In this document: one piece after another, positions 14,701 to 21,800 of the stretch
How the letters are laid out: every line of letters begins with the position of its first letter
How positions within the stretch are numbered: the first letter of the stretch is position 1
Origin: Lepturacanthus savala
Taxonomy: Eukaryota > Chordata > Actinopteri > Scombriformes > Trichiuridae
Direction: 5' to 3'
Length of the DNA: 64,000 bases
NCBI GenBank assembly: GCA_030544235.1
Contig: CM060470.1
Location: forward strand, 6,512,856 to 6,576,855
Notes under the pieces: generated by a model
What the model saw: the letters and a program-made list of their open reading frames with translations, nothing else
Database searches by the model: none
What the model was told of the DNA's origin: nothing
Made by a program: the position numbers and the translations under genes

Positions 14701-17700
14701 AACCAGTTCCAGGCTCTGGTGTTGCGTCTGCTCACTCACTGACGTGGCTTACTGTAAATAAATGAAGCCAGTTTAGGGAACGACAGAGGAAAACCACAGG
14801 CGTAAAAAGAAAATAGAACTAATGATTTAATTTTAATCAGGGTCCTGGTGTTGTGCATGCTGCCTCACGTCACGCTGCCATGGCTTAGTATATGAGCACA
14901 GTGCTGGGATACAACCACACAATGCAACAGAGCCTATGCTAATGTATCACTTGTGCTTTACCAACCATGACAAGTCAAAATGTCTGATGTGAAAAATGGA
15001 TTTAGAACCGCCTAGAAACGAACGATATGAGGAAAATCTGAGTGCACTGTAGGAGCCGATAACGTAATAAATTTACCCTTTTTATAAAGTAAAAGGCCAA
15101 TAACGTAAAAACTGTCCAATAACATGATAAAATCGCTGAAGTGATAACGTTATAAATATTGGTTATTAAATCACTGACCTAGTGAAATGTAATAACTGAG
15201 CCGGCAAAAAGTTATTACCTTATCAGTTTAGGATTTTTATTATGTTATTGGCCAATTATTACATTATTGGCCTATTACACTTTAAAAAGGGCTAATTTAT
15301 CATGTTATTGGCTGCCATTACATTATTGGCTGCTACATGAACATTAACATTTTTCAATAGCGAGATTAATAATTAAATATTGTGTATATTATCTCTACAG
15401 CTCCTATACCTCTTTCTACTTTAATAGGTGCACTGATAAACTGATAGTGTCCAATCAGTGAATAGCCTATACCTACACTTACTGATACATGATAAAATCT
15501 TTTATTGACATGAGTGTGCATGAGTAAAATATATATGTATCAGATCAGTTATTCTCCATAAAAGCCTCACATGCAGACAGGTAGTCAGTAGATGACACAA
15601 TTCACAAATGTTTTGTAAACCTCCTTTATATACAGGCTACACTACAGGTAGTGTTTTTGCTGCGCAGCAGTTAATTCTTCTGTAGTAGTCATTACTGTGG
15701 CTAATTATCTGCTGCACATTTAAAACTACACTAGTCCTACTCGAGCACTCATGGGGATCTTCTTCTTTTTTGTCACTATTCCCACAGTTGTTCACATGCT
15801 TTTCAAACAAGATAAGATAAAATAAACTTAATTAATCCCACAACAGGGAAACTCATGTTAAGGCAGGGATACCAGTATAAAAATGTACACTGAATTTGAT
15901 GAAATGAAAGGACCTCTTTTTCTCTGTGTTTGAGAGTCACAGAGTCCAGAGGTTGGCTGGATGAAGGTTGTACCCGCCTCCTTCACTGTGTATATGTATA
16001 TGCTTCACGTAAAACAGCAAAGACTCAGGTAGTCAAGGCAACGGTGTTGAAGCCTATAGGCAGCACTTAAAGAGTCTCAGAAAGCAGGACACAGACACAT
16101 GTTGAATCTGCATGTGATCTGGACTATGGGGTTTCCTCAGAGGCCAAAACATTTGAAGAATTGCTGATGAAGACAGGTTAAACCTCAGCAGGTCATAGTG
16201 TTGTTTGTGTTCCTTAGACGCTAATGTATTTGATTCAGAATCATCTCCCAGGGCTGAATGTTGCATTTGGAATAAGCACCTGTAATTACTGCAGATGGCC
16301 CAGACAGGGCCGAAAGCAAAAATTACTGGTTTGTTGGCAGTTGTACTGTATGTCTTAGCTGCCTCTATGGTTTGGTGCAGAAGCATAACTCCTGGCTTGA
16401 ATTCTGTCTATTTTTGTCAGTCAGCTCTGCTTTGTGTCTGTGATGTGGCTGACATCTTATTCCTTCTCCTTTGGGGGCAGCTGAGTGGGAGTGGTCATAT
16501 GTTGTTGTTTTTTGTTTTTTTTTGTAAAACTAAATATTGTGGAGCATTGTGGGCCATCCCAACCTTTTTAGGAACAGCTGGCTGAGGTTAAACATGTTGG
16601 GACAGTTGGAACTTGTTTGAACTTGTCAACAGTTTTTCCTGCCTTGACATTATCTGTTCAATGCTCGGACAATGTTGAGCTTTTTTGTGTATGTGTTTGG
16701 TGAGTTGAAGATGTGTGAATATTCATGATTTCATGTTGACTTGTAATGAACTTGTGAATGGTTTCGAGATGCTGATTGTTCTAGGAGGTGGTTCTAATGT
16801 CCAAAATCACATACATTTTCTTCCATTATTCCACTACCCTCTTTCCATTGCTGTCTCCTGCTGTCGTCCCAATGTTTTTCTTTTCCTACCCTGTATGTCT
16901 CTTTTTCATTATGTAATTGTTTTGTAAAGCATCTCTGAGCGCTGTAGAAAACAAATGTATTATTATTAATGTTCAAAATGGAACACAAAGCTAAAACGTT
17001 AAAAATGGAAGCAGAATGTGTTTATTTATACAATTCATTTATAGAACTTATAGTTTATTGGTTGATATGGGGCTGTGTGTGACCAATCCCTTCTGTTCCT
17101 ATTCTGTGTAATCTGGATGTGTTCTCCTCCCCTTTCAGGAAATGGCAGCTGACTTGTTTGTCCTTTTCTATTTTAGCTTTATTTATTTTTTTTATTTTCT
17201 TATCCTCGCTTCACGTGAAAGCGATCATGGACAATGTGTCCAACCCGCTCCATGACATGCTGTTAGATACAGGAGTTATTTCAGCACCAGACACCAGATC
17301 GCACCACGATGCACCACAGGGCGACACAGCAAATCATTCCTGCTTGTTGGCCATCAAACTGTAGAACTCCTCATTCTGAGTGTCAGACACTAGAGACACT
17401 GAGCGTCAGACACACAGAGTCAATAGGCTGGCCCTTAAACTCTGTTGGTGCTATATAGTACATACACTACTCACAATAAGTTAGAAATATTGTTATTTAC
17501 ATGAGTGCTTTTCCTATTTGGTCTGAATTTTAACGAAATAACTAAATGTTCCCTTTGATATTACTGATAATGAATGAGAAGGAACACTATTTTCACTAAT
17601 TTAATATCCAAAATTACACCAAAATGTATGAAATCCAGAGTCTCTGACAATATCCCTAACATATTGTGAATAGTGTATTTAATACCATATTCATGTGTAA

Positions 17701-18238
17701 TAAACTTGTATTTACTTCTTACTTGTGTACCTTTGCTCTTTTAACTTATACACTTGAATTGGAGATGTTGCAACGAAAAGCAAATTCCTCTTTCTCTAAT
17801 AAAATATTCTGGTGTAAAATACTTTATTTTCCTCGTGTGGAAACCTGCTATATAAATAAACCTGACTGTTGGCAAACACAATATTAAGAGGAGAGGAACA
17901 TTATTGGAAGAGGTAACAGACTTCCACACAACACATGTAGGGACGTTGGTAACCTAGCAACACGTACATTGACTGGTGTCCAAGAGATTTAAACTATTGT
18001 TATCAATAGTTAATTATTAATCTAGCTAGCTGTTACCACCGACAAAATTATACACAGACAGATTTTATAAAGTGTTATTATGTAGGCTTCGCTGGTTACC
18101 TGAAGACGTGTTGAGGAGTTTGACCTCATGGGTTCTCCACATCCAGCCGTCTCTTCCCAGGACAGCACCCAGAATGTTCCGCACCCTCCTCGCAGCGACC
18201 GCCGCCGCTGTGCCGCTACATAATATCTGAGAGTGCAT
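2629..18238 (-). CDS. VWA8: VWA8 gene, coding exons 1-12 (5' part; continues past left edge)
   Basis: Twelve exons joined on the minus strand give one uninterrupted frame of 466 codons: 18238-18100, 14411-14334, 13959-13829, 13742-13632, 7002-6835, 5957-5793, 5581-5532, 5396-5288, 5172-5068, 4913-4785, 3334-3200, 2706-2629. All junctions are GT-AG and phases agree. The product is recognised as VWA8 (formerly KIAA0564), a mitochondrial matrix-side AAA+ ATPase with several ATPase modules and a C-terminal VWA domain. Seen here: a basic, acid-poor N-terminus fitting a mitochondrial presequence (residues 1-30), a first AAA module with a degenerate P-loop GPPGPLRRS (102-110), and the start of a second module with a canonical P-loop GAKGCGKS (438-445). 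The full protein is about 1,900 residues, so only the first quarter is in the window. The next exon was searched for in 1-2628 and not found. Identification is from family knowledge; splice sites are inferred, not from transcripts. Confidence 0.95.
2766..3130 (+). mobile_element. hAT-like non-autonomous element (family D), 3' truncated
   Basis: Begins with a variant of the TGGTTCTCAAAGTGGGGTC terminus (2769-2788 reads AGTCCTCAAAAGTGGGGTCC) followed by the GACCCCCAGGGGTCC block. The AT-rich interior matches the interior of the copy at 10531-11063, including AAATAAAATGGAAAATCA. The matching right terminus is not found before VWA8 exon 11. Confidence 0.6.
3200..3334 (-). CDS. VWA8: VWA8 exon 11: start of second AAA P-loop
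   Basis: 135 bases (45 codons, residues 396-440): begins VPAGTKQPRPPNSSPTFIST and ends QSHMVKDICLIGAK. The last residues GAK begin the second P-loop, which the next exon completes. Acceptor GAACTCCAG, donor GTAGCT. The Pro/Ser-rich first half looks variable. Confidence 0.94.
3335..4784. other. VWA8 intron 10
   Basis: No coding signal. AT-rich sequence, with a partial family A inverted-repeat element at its downstream (minus-strand upstream) end, 4439-4702. Confidence 0.75.
4439..4702. mobile_element. Family A inverted-repeat element, left end worn
   Basis: The right terminus AGATTTCAGTTTTTGCAGTG is at 4682-4701. The interior has the family signature: TATCTTGTTTTTTGTAC, GTCTTG flanked by AATTTGG, TAAATTGACTAAAATCAAGG, and CTGCCAGTGGAATAAGATAA. 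The left terminal repeat is not recognisable. Confidence 0.7.
4785..4913 (-). CDS. VWA8: VWA8 exon 10
   Basis: 129 bases (43 codons, residues 353-395): RFELLDGHREQAPSSVLRVS followed by a segment ending ADVTLQIAGKDITFQ. Acceptor CTTTCATAG, donor GTACCA. A beta-rich spacer preceding the second ATPase module. Confidence 0.92.
5068..5172 (-). CDS. VWA8: VWA8 exon 9
   Basis: 105 bases (35 codons, residues 318-352): NVLPMLSSQQLVQRLYPYKS then ILGKDGCTAVEGVLS. Acceptor TTGTTTCAG, donor GTAAGT. Lies between the two ATPase modules; the YPYxxxLG motif is kept. Confidence 0.92.
5288..5396 (-). CDS. VWA8: VWA8 exon 8
   Basis: 109 bases completing the split Arg codon and coding VSQLLSLATTLCSQESSNLG then LPDFPLDNLLPALNVL. 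Acceptor CCTGTGCGTCAG, donor GTGAGC. Residues 281-317, the helical lid of the first ATPase module. Confidence 0.94.
5532..5581 (-). CDS. VWA8: VWA8 exon 7 (50-base small exon)
   Basis: Codes DQLELLYTAGPNIAAE plus two bases of the next codon, between acceptor TTTTTTTCAG and donor GTACCT. Too short to stand out alone; placed because it links exons 6 and 8 in frame (phase 0 in, phase 2 out). Confidence 0.9.
5793..5957 (-). CDS. VWA8: VWA8 exon 6: sensor/arginine-finger region
   Basis: 165 bases (55 codons, residues 210-264), from EHTKEELDSWKIIRVSEDFR through VIALGLPVPKYKGNPLDPPL to RSRFQARDIYYLPFK. The PPLRSRF stretch matches the arginine-finger segment of MoxR-like AAA ATPases. Acceptor TTGCTCTGCAG, donor GTTAGT. 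Confidence 0.95.
5958..6834. other. VWA8 intron 5
   Basis: Holds a partial family A element (about 6176-6360) abutting the right end of a family D hAT-like element (6361-6441, ending CCCCACTTTGAGAACCACTG). The remaining sequence to 6834 is unremarkable. Confidence 0.7.
6176..6441. mobile_element. Abutting fragments of family A and family D elements
   Basis: 6176-6360 carries family A interior motifs (TTTTTGGTACAATTAGTTGA, AAAACAAGATAAATTTGACC). 6361-6441 carries the reverse of the family D start, ending TTTGAGAACCACTG. Neither fragment has both ends, which suggests that one inserted into or deleted part of the other. Confidence 0.6.
6835..7002 (-). CDS. VWA8: VWA8 exon 5: Walker B region of first AAA module
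   Basis: 168 bases (56 codons, residues 154-209). Starts CAVRAATQGRVLVLEGLEKA; the hydrophobic strand VLVLEG holds the Walker B position. It continues NVLPVLNNLLENREMQLEDG and ends at AERYDKLLQ. Acceptor TTTGTCCACAG, donor GTCAGA. It is separated from exon 4 by a 6.6-kb intron; frame and phase (0) still fit directly, so no exon appears to be missing between them. Confidence 0.95.
8651..8755. mobile_element. Small inverted-repeat element with CACTTTACT ends
   Basis: Left end contains GCACTTTACTTATTAGGGTG, right end reads CCAGTAAAGTGTTACC, which is its approximate inverse. The middle has the imperfect palindrome CATGACATGACACCTGTCATG. About 105 bases; non-autonomous. Confidence 0.5.
8890..9106. 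mobile_element. Short hAT-like non-autonomous element with long inverted ends
   Basis: Left arm has AGGGGTCTCTAACCCTGCTC then CTGGAGAGCTAC. The right arm has GTAGCTCTCCAGGAGCAGGG, its inverse. About 217 bases. The text closely resembles a repeat very common in teleost genomes; class assignment is from memory. Confidence 0.7.
10531..11063. mobile_element. hAT-like non-autonomous element (family D), complete
   Basis: Left end AGTGGTTCTCAAAGTGGGGT, right end AAAAGGTTTGAGAACCAAGG; GGTTCTCAAA and TTTGAGAACC form inverted termini. The AT-rich 530-base interior has no coding capacity. Related copies are at 2766-3130 (truncated) and 6361-6441 (end fragment). Confidence 0.65.
13632..13742 (-). CDS. 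VWA8: VWA8 exon 4
   Basis: 111 bases (37 codons, residues 117-153) beginning ELTKREVEYVALSRDTTETD and ending GTAFYIDQ. Acceptor ...TTGACCAG, donor GTAAAT. Lies only 86 bases from exon 3. The SRDTTETDL motif follows the P-loop helix in this ATPase module. Confidence 0.95.
13829..13959 (-). CDS. VWA8: VWA8 exon 3: first AAA P-loop
   Basis: 131 bases, residues 73-116, including RWIMQKDLLGQDVFLIGPPG. The P-loop position reads GPPGPLRRS (102-110): the usual GK[ST] is replaced by L-R-R-S, so the invariant lysine is absent. I recall this degenerate form in VWA8 of other vertebrates, so it is probably a family trait and not damage. Donor GTGAGT, phase 0 out. Confidence 0.95.
13960..14333. other. VWA8 intron 2
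   Basis: 374 bases with no coding signal; short CA run at about 14295-14309. Confidence 0.7.
14334..14411 (-). CDS. VWA8: VWA8 exon 2
   Basis: Acceptor TTTTTTGCAG then 78 bases coding for GDTVKIGDIAYKLKTPRNPE and following residues to VPVKH; donor GTATGT. Phase 1 in and phase 1 out. The TPRNPELVPV stretch is typical of the region just before the first ATPase module in VWA8. Confidence 0.92.
14412..18099. other. VWA8 intron 1
   Basis: No additional exon is required (exon 1 to exon 2 joins in phase 1). Contains the foldback element at 15048-15340. Otherwise AT-rich sequence; open frames at 16054-16386 and 16295-16585 overlap on opposite strands and show no domain. Confidence 0.7.
15048..15340. 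mobile_element. Foldback (palindromic) element built on TAACGTAATAA-like motifs
   Basis: The left arm has AGGCCAATAACGTAA and CCAATAACATGATAAA. The right arm has their inverses TTATCATGTTATTGG and TTACATTATTGGC. CCAATAA occurs at least three times in each arm. Together the arms could form a long hairpin of roughly 290 bases. No coding capacity. TSDs were not established. Confidence 0.65.
18100..18238 (-). CDS. VWA8: VWA8 exon 1: start codon and mitochondrial presequence
   Basis: The frame opens with MHSQILCSGTAAAVAARRVR and runs 46 codons plus one base to the donor GTAACC (18099-18094). The first 30 residues are rich in Ala and Arg with no acidic residue, as expected for a cleaved mitochondrial targeting peptide. 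Alternative downstream ATGs exist only after the presequence (the Met in GWMW), so this start is preferred. The exon ends in HEVKLLNTSS and joins exon 2 in phase 1. Confidence 0.88.
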
Positions 18239-18354
18239 CCTTAAACTATGTCATCTGAAACTTATTACAACTAATATAACAGAAATGCTAACAGGCTTCT
18301 TAGCAAGCTATGTTCTGACCGGTCGTATCCCCATGTCATAATATGTCAGTTCAT

Positions 18355-18372
18355 TTTGGGCGGCCGGAAGAT
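18355..18372 (-). promoter_or_regulatory. Likely VWA8 promoter core: GC box next to an ETS-type site
   Basis: About 120 bases upstream of the VWA8 start codon the plus strand reads GGGCGGCCGGAAGA: a GC-box-like GGGCGG overlapping CCGGAAG, the ETS/GABP consensus. TATA-less promoters with ETS sites are usual for nuclear genes of mitochondrial proteins. Site calls are by eye; function is inferred. Confidence 0.4.
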
Positions 18373-19278
18373 AATAGAAGAAGGACAAACCGGTCCGGAG
18401 CTTAAAATCGTCCGTAGAGGTATCATGTTATATCCTGACAGTTCCGATATAATTTATAACAGTAATAATGCGAATATTTGTATCAGTAGTCGCGATACTT
18501 TCACATAGACAATACAATTCTCTATTGACTATTTAGTAAAAGTGGCCTGTATTCTATTATTGTGTAAAATATAGCTTATATCCTCCAAAGGTCTGTAAAT
18601 ACAGTATAATATAAGAATATATTTTTGCTATTAATTCCATCTTGGTCATGTTTATGTTGTATTTGTCTGTGTTTTCATGTAACATGTAACATAGTCTACA
18701 TGTAGGCTATGTTTATGTAACAGAACAAACTAACATTAAATCAACCATCAGGTATCTTACAAATTCGGAGACATTTTCTCACAAAGATGGTGATATTTGA
18801 TCTTTACTAATTTTTTACGTATATTTTGTATGACTTCAGTTGTATTTTATTACCATGTCTCACCTATGTTTCTTTCTCTCTCCACCTTCTCTAATTACAT
18901 CAGTGAATATGTTATGAGGCCAAAACAGAAATAAATTTTACTACTCTAATAATTTCTAAATATTATACAAGAAAAAAGACCACAGTCCAAACCAAAGCTT
19001 TGATCGTCACTATGTTAATGTAGGCTATTAATTAGTTAATTAGATAATAATAAAAGACTAAAATAATTATCAATAATGAATAAATAATAAAACAAATATT
19101 TGTGTTTAAAGCACAGGTTCAGTGAAAATATATATGTTCTCTCTTCACTGAACCCTTAATAGCCTACATTACAATACATTAAACGACTGAAAACTGAAGA
19201 CATACAAACAATATTACGTAAAGATCAAATATACTTATGCGAGAATTGGGGGGAAATAGGGGTATGGAAAGTCAAACG

Positions 19279-19286
19279 TGACGTAA
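19279..19286. promoter_or_regulatory. CRE/ATF-like site TGACGTAA
   Basis: TGACGTAA lies midway between the two genes, 1.46 kb upstream of DGKH and 1.04 kb upstream of VWA8 starts. One mismatch from the palindromic CRE. Chance occurrence is quite possible. Confidence 0.2.
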
Positions 19287-19652
19287 TTCACTTCTATATT
19301 CGTGCAATCAAACTGCTATATATATTTTATTTGCTATTTTTTTACACCGTTTAATGGTCAAAAGCACCATTATTTGTATGGTCTCTTTTAACATAATAAA
19401 AGGTGATATTAAAATATCAGCTCTTCAGATGACACCCCCAGATAGAGAAAGAGTGTAGATGACATAGCCTATTAAAACATATTTATTCGGAAATCAGAGT
19501 AATATACAGTGAAAAGCTATTTTTGCCAGCGGCGTAAACGCTGTCAAACGTCTTTAACGTAAATCGCGTGAAAATAGTGGCGAATTGTGGCACTTTGGGC
19601 TTTCCATACACCCCTGCCGAGCCACGCGTGTTTAAGCGGGTTTGACATTTAT

Positions 19653-19658
19653 CACGTG
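19653..19658. promoter_or_regulatory. E-box CACGTG at start of the CpG-rich DGKH upstream region
   Basis: CACGTG in the context ATCACGTGGACC, the site type bound by USF/MYC/TFEB family factors, inside the CpG-rich segment 19550-19740 that is a plausible DGKH promoter. Assigned by motif only. Confidence 0.25.
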
Positions 19659-19856
19659 GACCGCCGATATAGGCTCGTAAAAACGGGTCGAGGAGAACAG
19701 GAGGAGTGAGGTGGAAGTGGAGGGAGGACGTCGCGGCTTAAATCACTTGTGTCGATGCGCGTATGAGAGCTGGTGTGAGGGCAGCGAGTGAATTCCTCCA
19801 CCTTACCCCCACTCGCTTCTTTTCTCCCCGGAGCGGACGCAGAGGTCTGGGAGAGT

Positions 19857-19904
19857 ATGGAGGATGTCTACCATTACACCCGCAGCCCCGTCTGGGAGGA
19901 ACTG
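19857..19904 (+). CDS. Candidate alternative first exon of DGKH
   Basis: An ATG with a good context (GAGT-ATG-G) opens a 16-codon frame, MEDVYHYTRSPVWEEL, ending at a possible donor CTG|GTTGGT. It ends in phase 0, which is exactly the phase of DGKH exon 2, so splicing would give a DGKH form without the 94-residue N-terminus of exon 1. It lies in CpG-rich sequence 0.9 kb upstream of exon 1, followed by intron-like AT-rich DNA. Against it: the donor is weak (T at +3), I do not recognise the peptide, and without transcript data a 16-codon frame could be chance. Confidence 0.3.
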
Positions 19905-20361
19905 GTTGGTTTTTTGTTGTTTTTTTTAATCGTTTCTCGTATTTAATGCGATCTTGACTTGTCACTTTGGCGGCGTTATTTCCTATCACTTAACTTATAT
20001 GTAGGCGTTTTTCCCTATAGACCATCGTTAAGATTTCGTGGCCAGTTTTAGTTCCAAAAAAATCACAGTAAAAGGCTCTGACACTTTTTAAGTATCCGTT
20101 AATACGTTTAATTTCTTCCGTCAACAAAGGTGCTCCGTGGTTGCCTATTATTACATTAAGAGAATTTCTGGTCGTATTATCGTTACGTATGACTAAACAA
20201 TAGTAGAAAATCTTCGAAATATAGTTTTTATTTTTTTTTTGGTCAAACGAAAAAAAACAAAAATCATTTTGGAACAAGTTATAACGGATTACAACATCAC
20301 CACGACCGTTATCTGACCGTTATAACGTATTTCAAGCGTACAGCCGTATTGATTTATCGCA

Positions 20362-20829
20362 GTGTTCATTTTCGCGGTTTTATTTTGGGTATTAAAAACG
20401 GACGTAACCAGCGTGGGGTTCGGTTGTTTTTTTTTCTTCTTTTTTTTCGTTTCACTGAGGCGCTTGTGTAAAACAGCCGCTAGGGTCTGCCATGCCACGG
20501 ACATGTCCACCGGTTCCGCGGAGTGGACGAGGCGGTCTCTAGCCTCTAGTCTGGGACTGGCAGCGCAGGCTGGAGCCACACAGCAGCCGAGCAGAAGGGG
20601 CTGTGTGTCGGGGAGAAGGGGGGGGTGTTTTATACGCCGCCGTGGAGCCCATCCCCACTGTGCCGCGACATGCTACATGCGTTCGCCAGCCCACGCACGC
20701 TCCAGAAAACGCAGCCGTCTTTATCCTAGAGCCCAGTTGAGAGATGACGGCGAGGAGAAACGCTTCCCAGCCGCTGTGCAGCTCTCGCCTCCCGGAGAGG
20801 AAGGGAGCGGCGGACCGGGCGAAGGCTAA
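20362..20829 (+). other. Upstream open frame overlapping the DGKH start codon
   Basis: A 155-codon frame, +1 relative to DGKH, starts at 20362 with a second in-frame ATG at 20503 and ends at TAA 20827-20829, 86 bases inside DGKH exon 1. It overlaps the true start at 20744. If the transcript starts upstream of 20503 this would be an overlapping uORF that lowers DGKH translation. The peptide is Arg/Gly/Ser-rich and shows no domain, so it is unlikely to be a functional protein. Confidence 0.35.
20597..20625 (+). promoter_or_regulatory. Possible G-quadruplex in DGKH 5' leader
   Basis: G tracts at 20597-20600 (4), 20610-20613 (4) and 20618-20625 (8, able to supply two tracts) lie about 120 bases upstream of the start codon. 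Such a cluster can fold as a two- or three-tier quadruplex in RNA or DNA. Pattern is seen directly; folding and effect are inferred. Confidence 0.35.
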
Positions 20830-21025
20830 CCCCGACTGGTTTTATCCCTCCCCACGACAGGAACCGGAGAAAGGACCGGTGTCCGCGGCGGGGATTCATG
20901 CCCATGTGGTGGGTGCTGTCGCCGGCTCCGCCGCCGCGGACGAGTCCTCCGACAGCGAGGCAGAGCAGGAAGGCCCCCAGAAACTCATCCGGAAAGTGTC
21001 CACCTCGGGGCAGATCAGGAGCAAG
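20744..21025 (+). CDS. DGKH: DGKH exon 1: N-terminal acidic/Ser-rich segment
   Basis: 282 bases, 94 codons, from MTARRNASQPLCSSRLPERK to QKLIRKVSTSGQIRSK, donor GTAACA. An in-frame TGA at 20738-20740, two codons upstream, fixes this ATG as the first in its frame. The segment ESSDSEAEQEGPQKLIRKVS is the conserved lead-in to the PH domain in DGK eta; the residues before it are GC-rich and variable between species. RKVS/RKVST is a plausible basophilic kinase site. Confidence 0.9.
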
Positions 21026-21721
21026 GTAACACACGCGCCGCCGCCTCTTTTGTCTTTCTGTTCAAAAATGTGCTTTATTGGCATGAGAAACTGTTACACT
21101 GGGAAATAAAATCCTACCAAAAAATGTATGCACGGTTAAATATATGGCCTGCAGCAGTAACGAACAGTGCAAAAAGACGTGCAATATTGCAATAAAAGTT
21201 AAATCAACTTAAAATTGTGAACAGGAAAAACGGTGGTAATGTGGTTTGTTGATGGAGACACTTTTGACTGGATGATCAGTGCTGCACAGATGCCTCTGAG
21301 CAAGGCATTGACACATTGAAGCAGCCCCACAGTGATGATTTATGCCTCACCTGTAATATGACCTGGTAATTTAAAAGAGATGTGTGTCGTTGGCATTCTA
21401 AGGTGCATATGTTATTTATTCAAGGCCTGTCAGTAAAGCATAGCATGGCTGTTAATGCTTTGCAGTGATAAGAATAATACTACAAATTATAATAAAGTGT
21501 ATTCATATAGAAGCTTCAAATTGCTTTACAACAGACATGAAATAAGGTATGAAATTAAATCATGTCAAGAAAAACATGAAGAGGAGCATTAGACAATTAA
21601 TACCATATAATATGAGAAAATGATATAAAATAGAATAAGTAAAACAGAGAATGCATACTGTGACATACTTATGTCAATATGTAGGGTTCATAGACACAGA
21701 CTGGTTGGTTTCCCCTGAATT

Positions 21722-21800
<79 letters not shown>

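Larger units (their letters stand above)
18239..20743. other. Head-to-head VWA8-DGKH intergenic/promoter interval
   Basis: 2.5 kb between the two divergent start codons. The VWA8 side has a compact GC-richer patch near 18340-18415; the middle (18420-19500) is AT-rich with no gene; the DGKH side becomes GC- and CpG-rich from about 19550, with a second peak from about 20450 into exon 1. 19905-20420 is AT-rich and intron-like. Confidence 0.75.
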
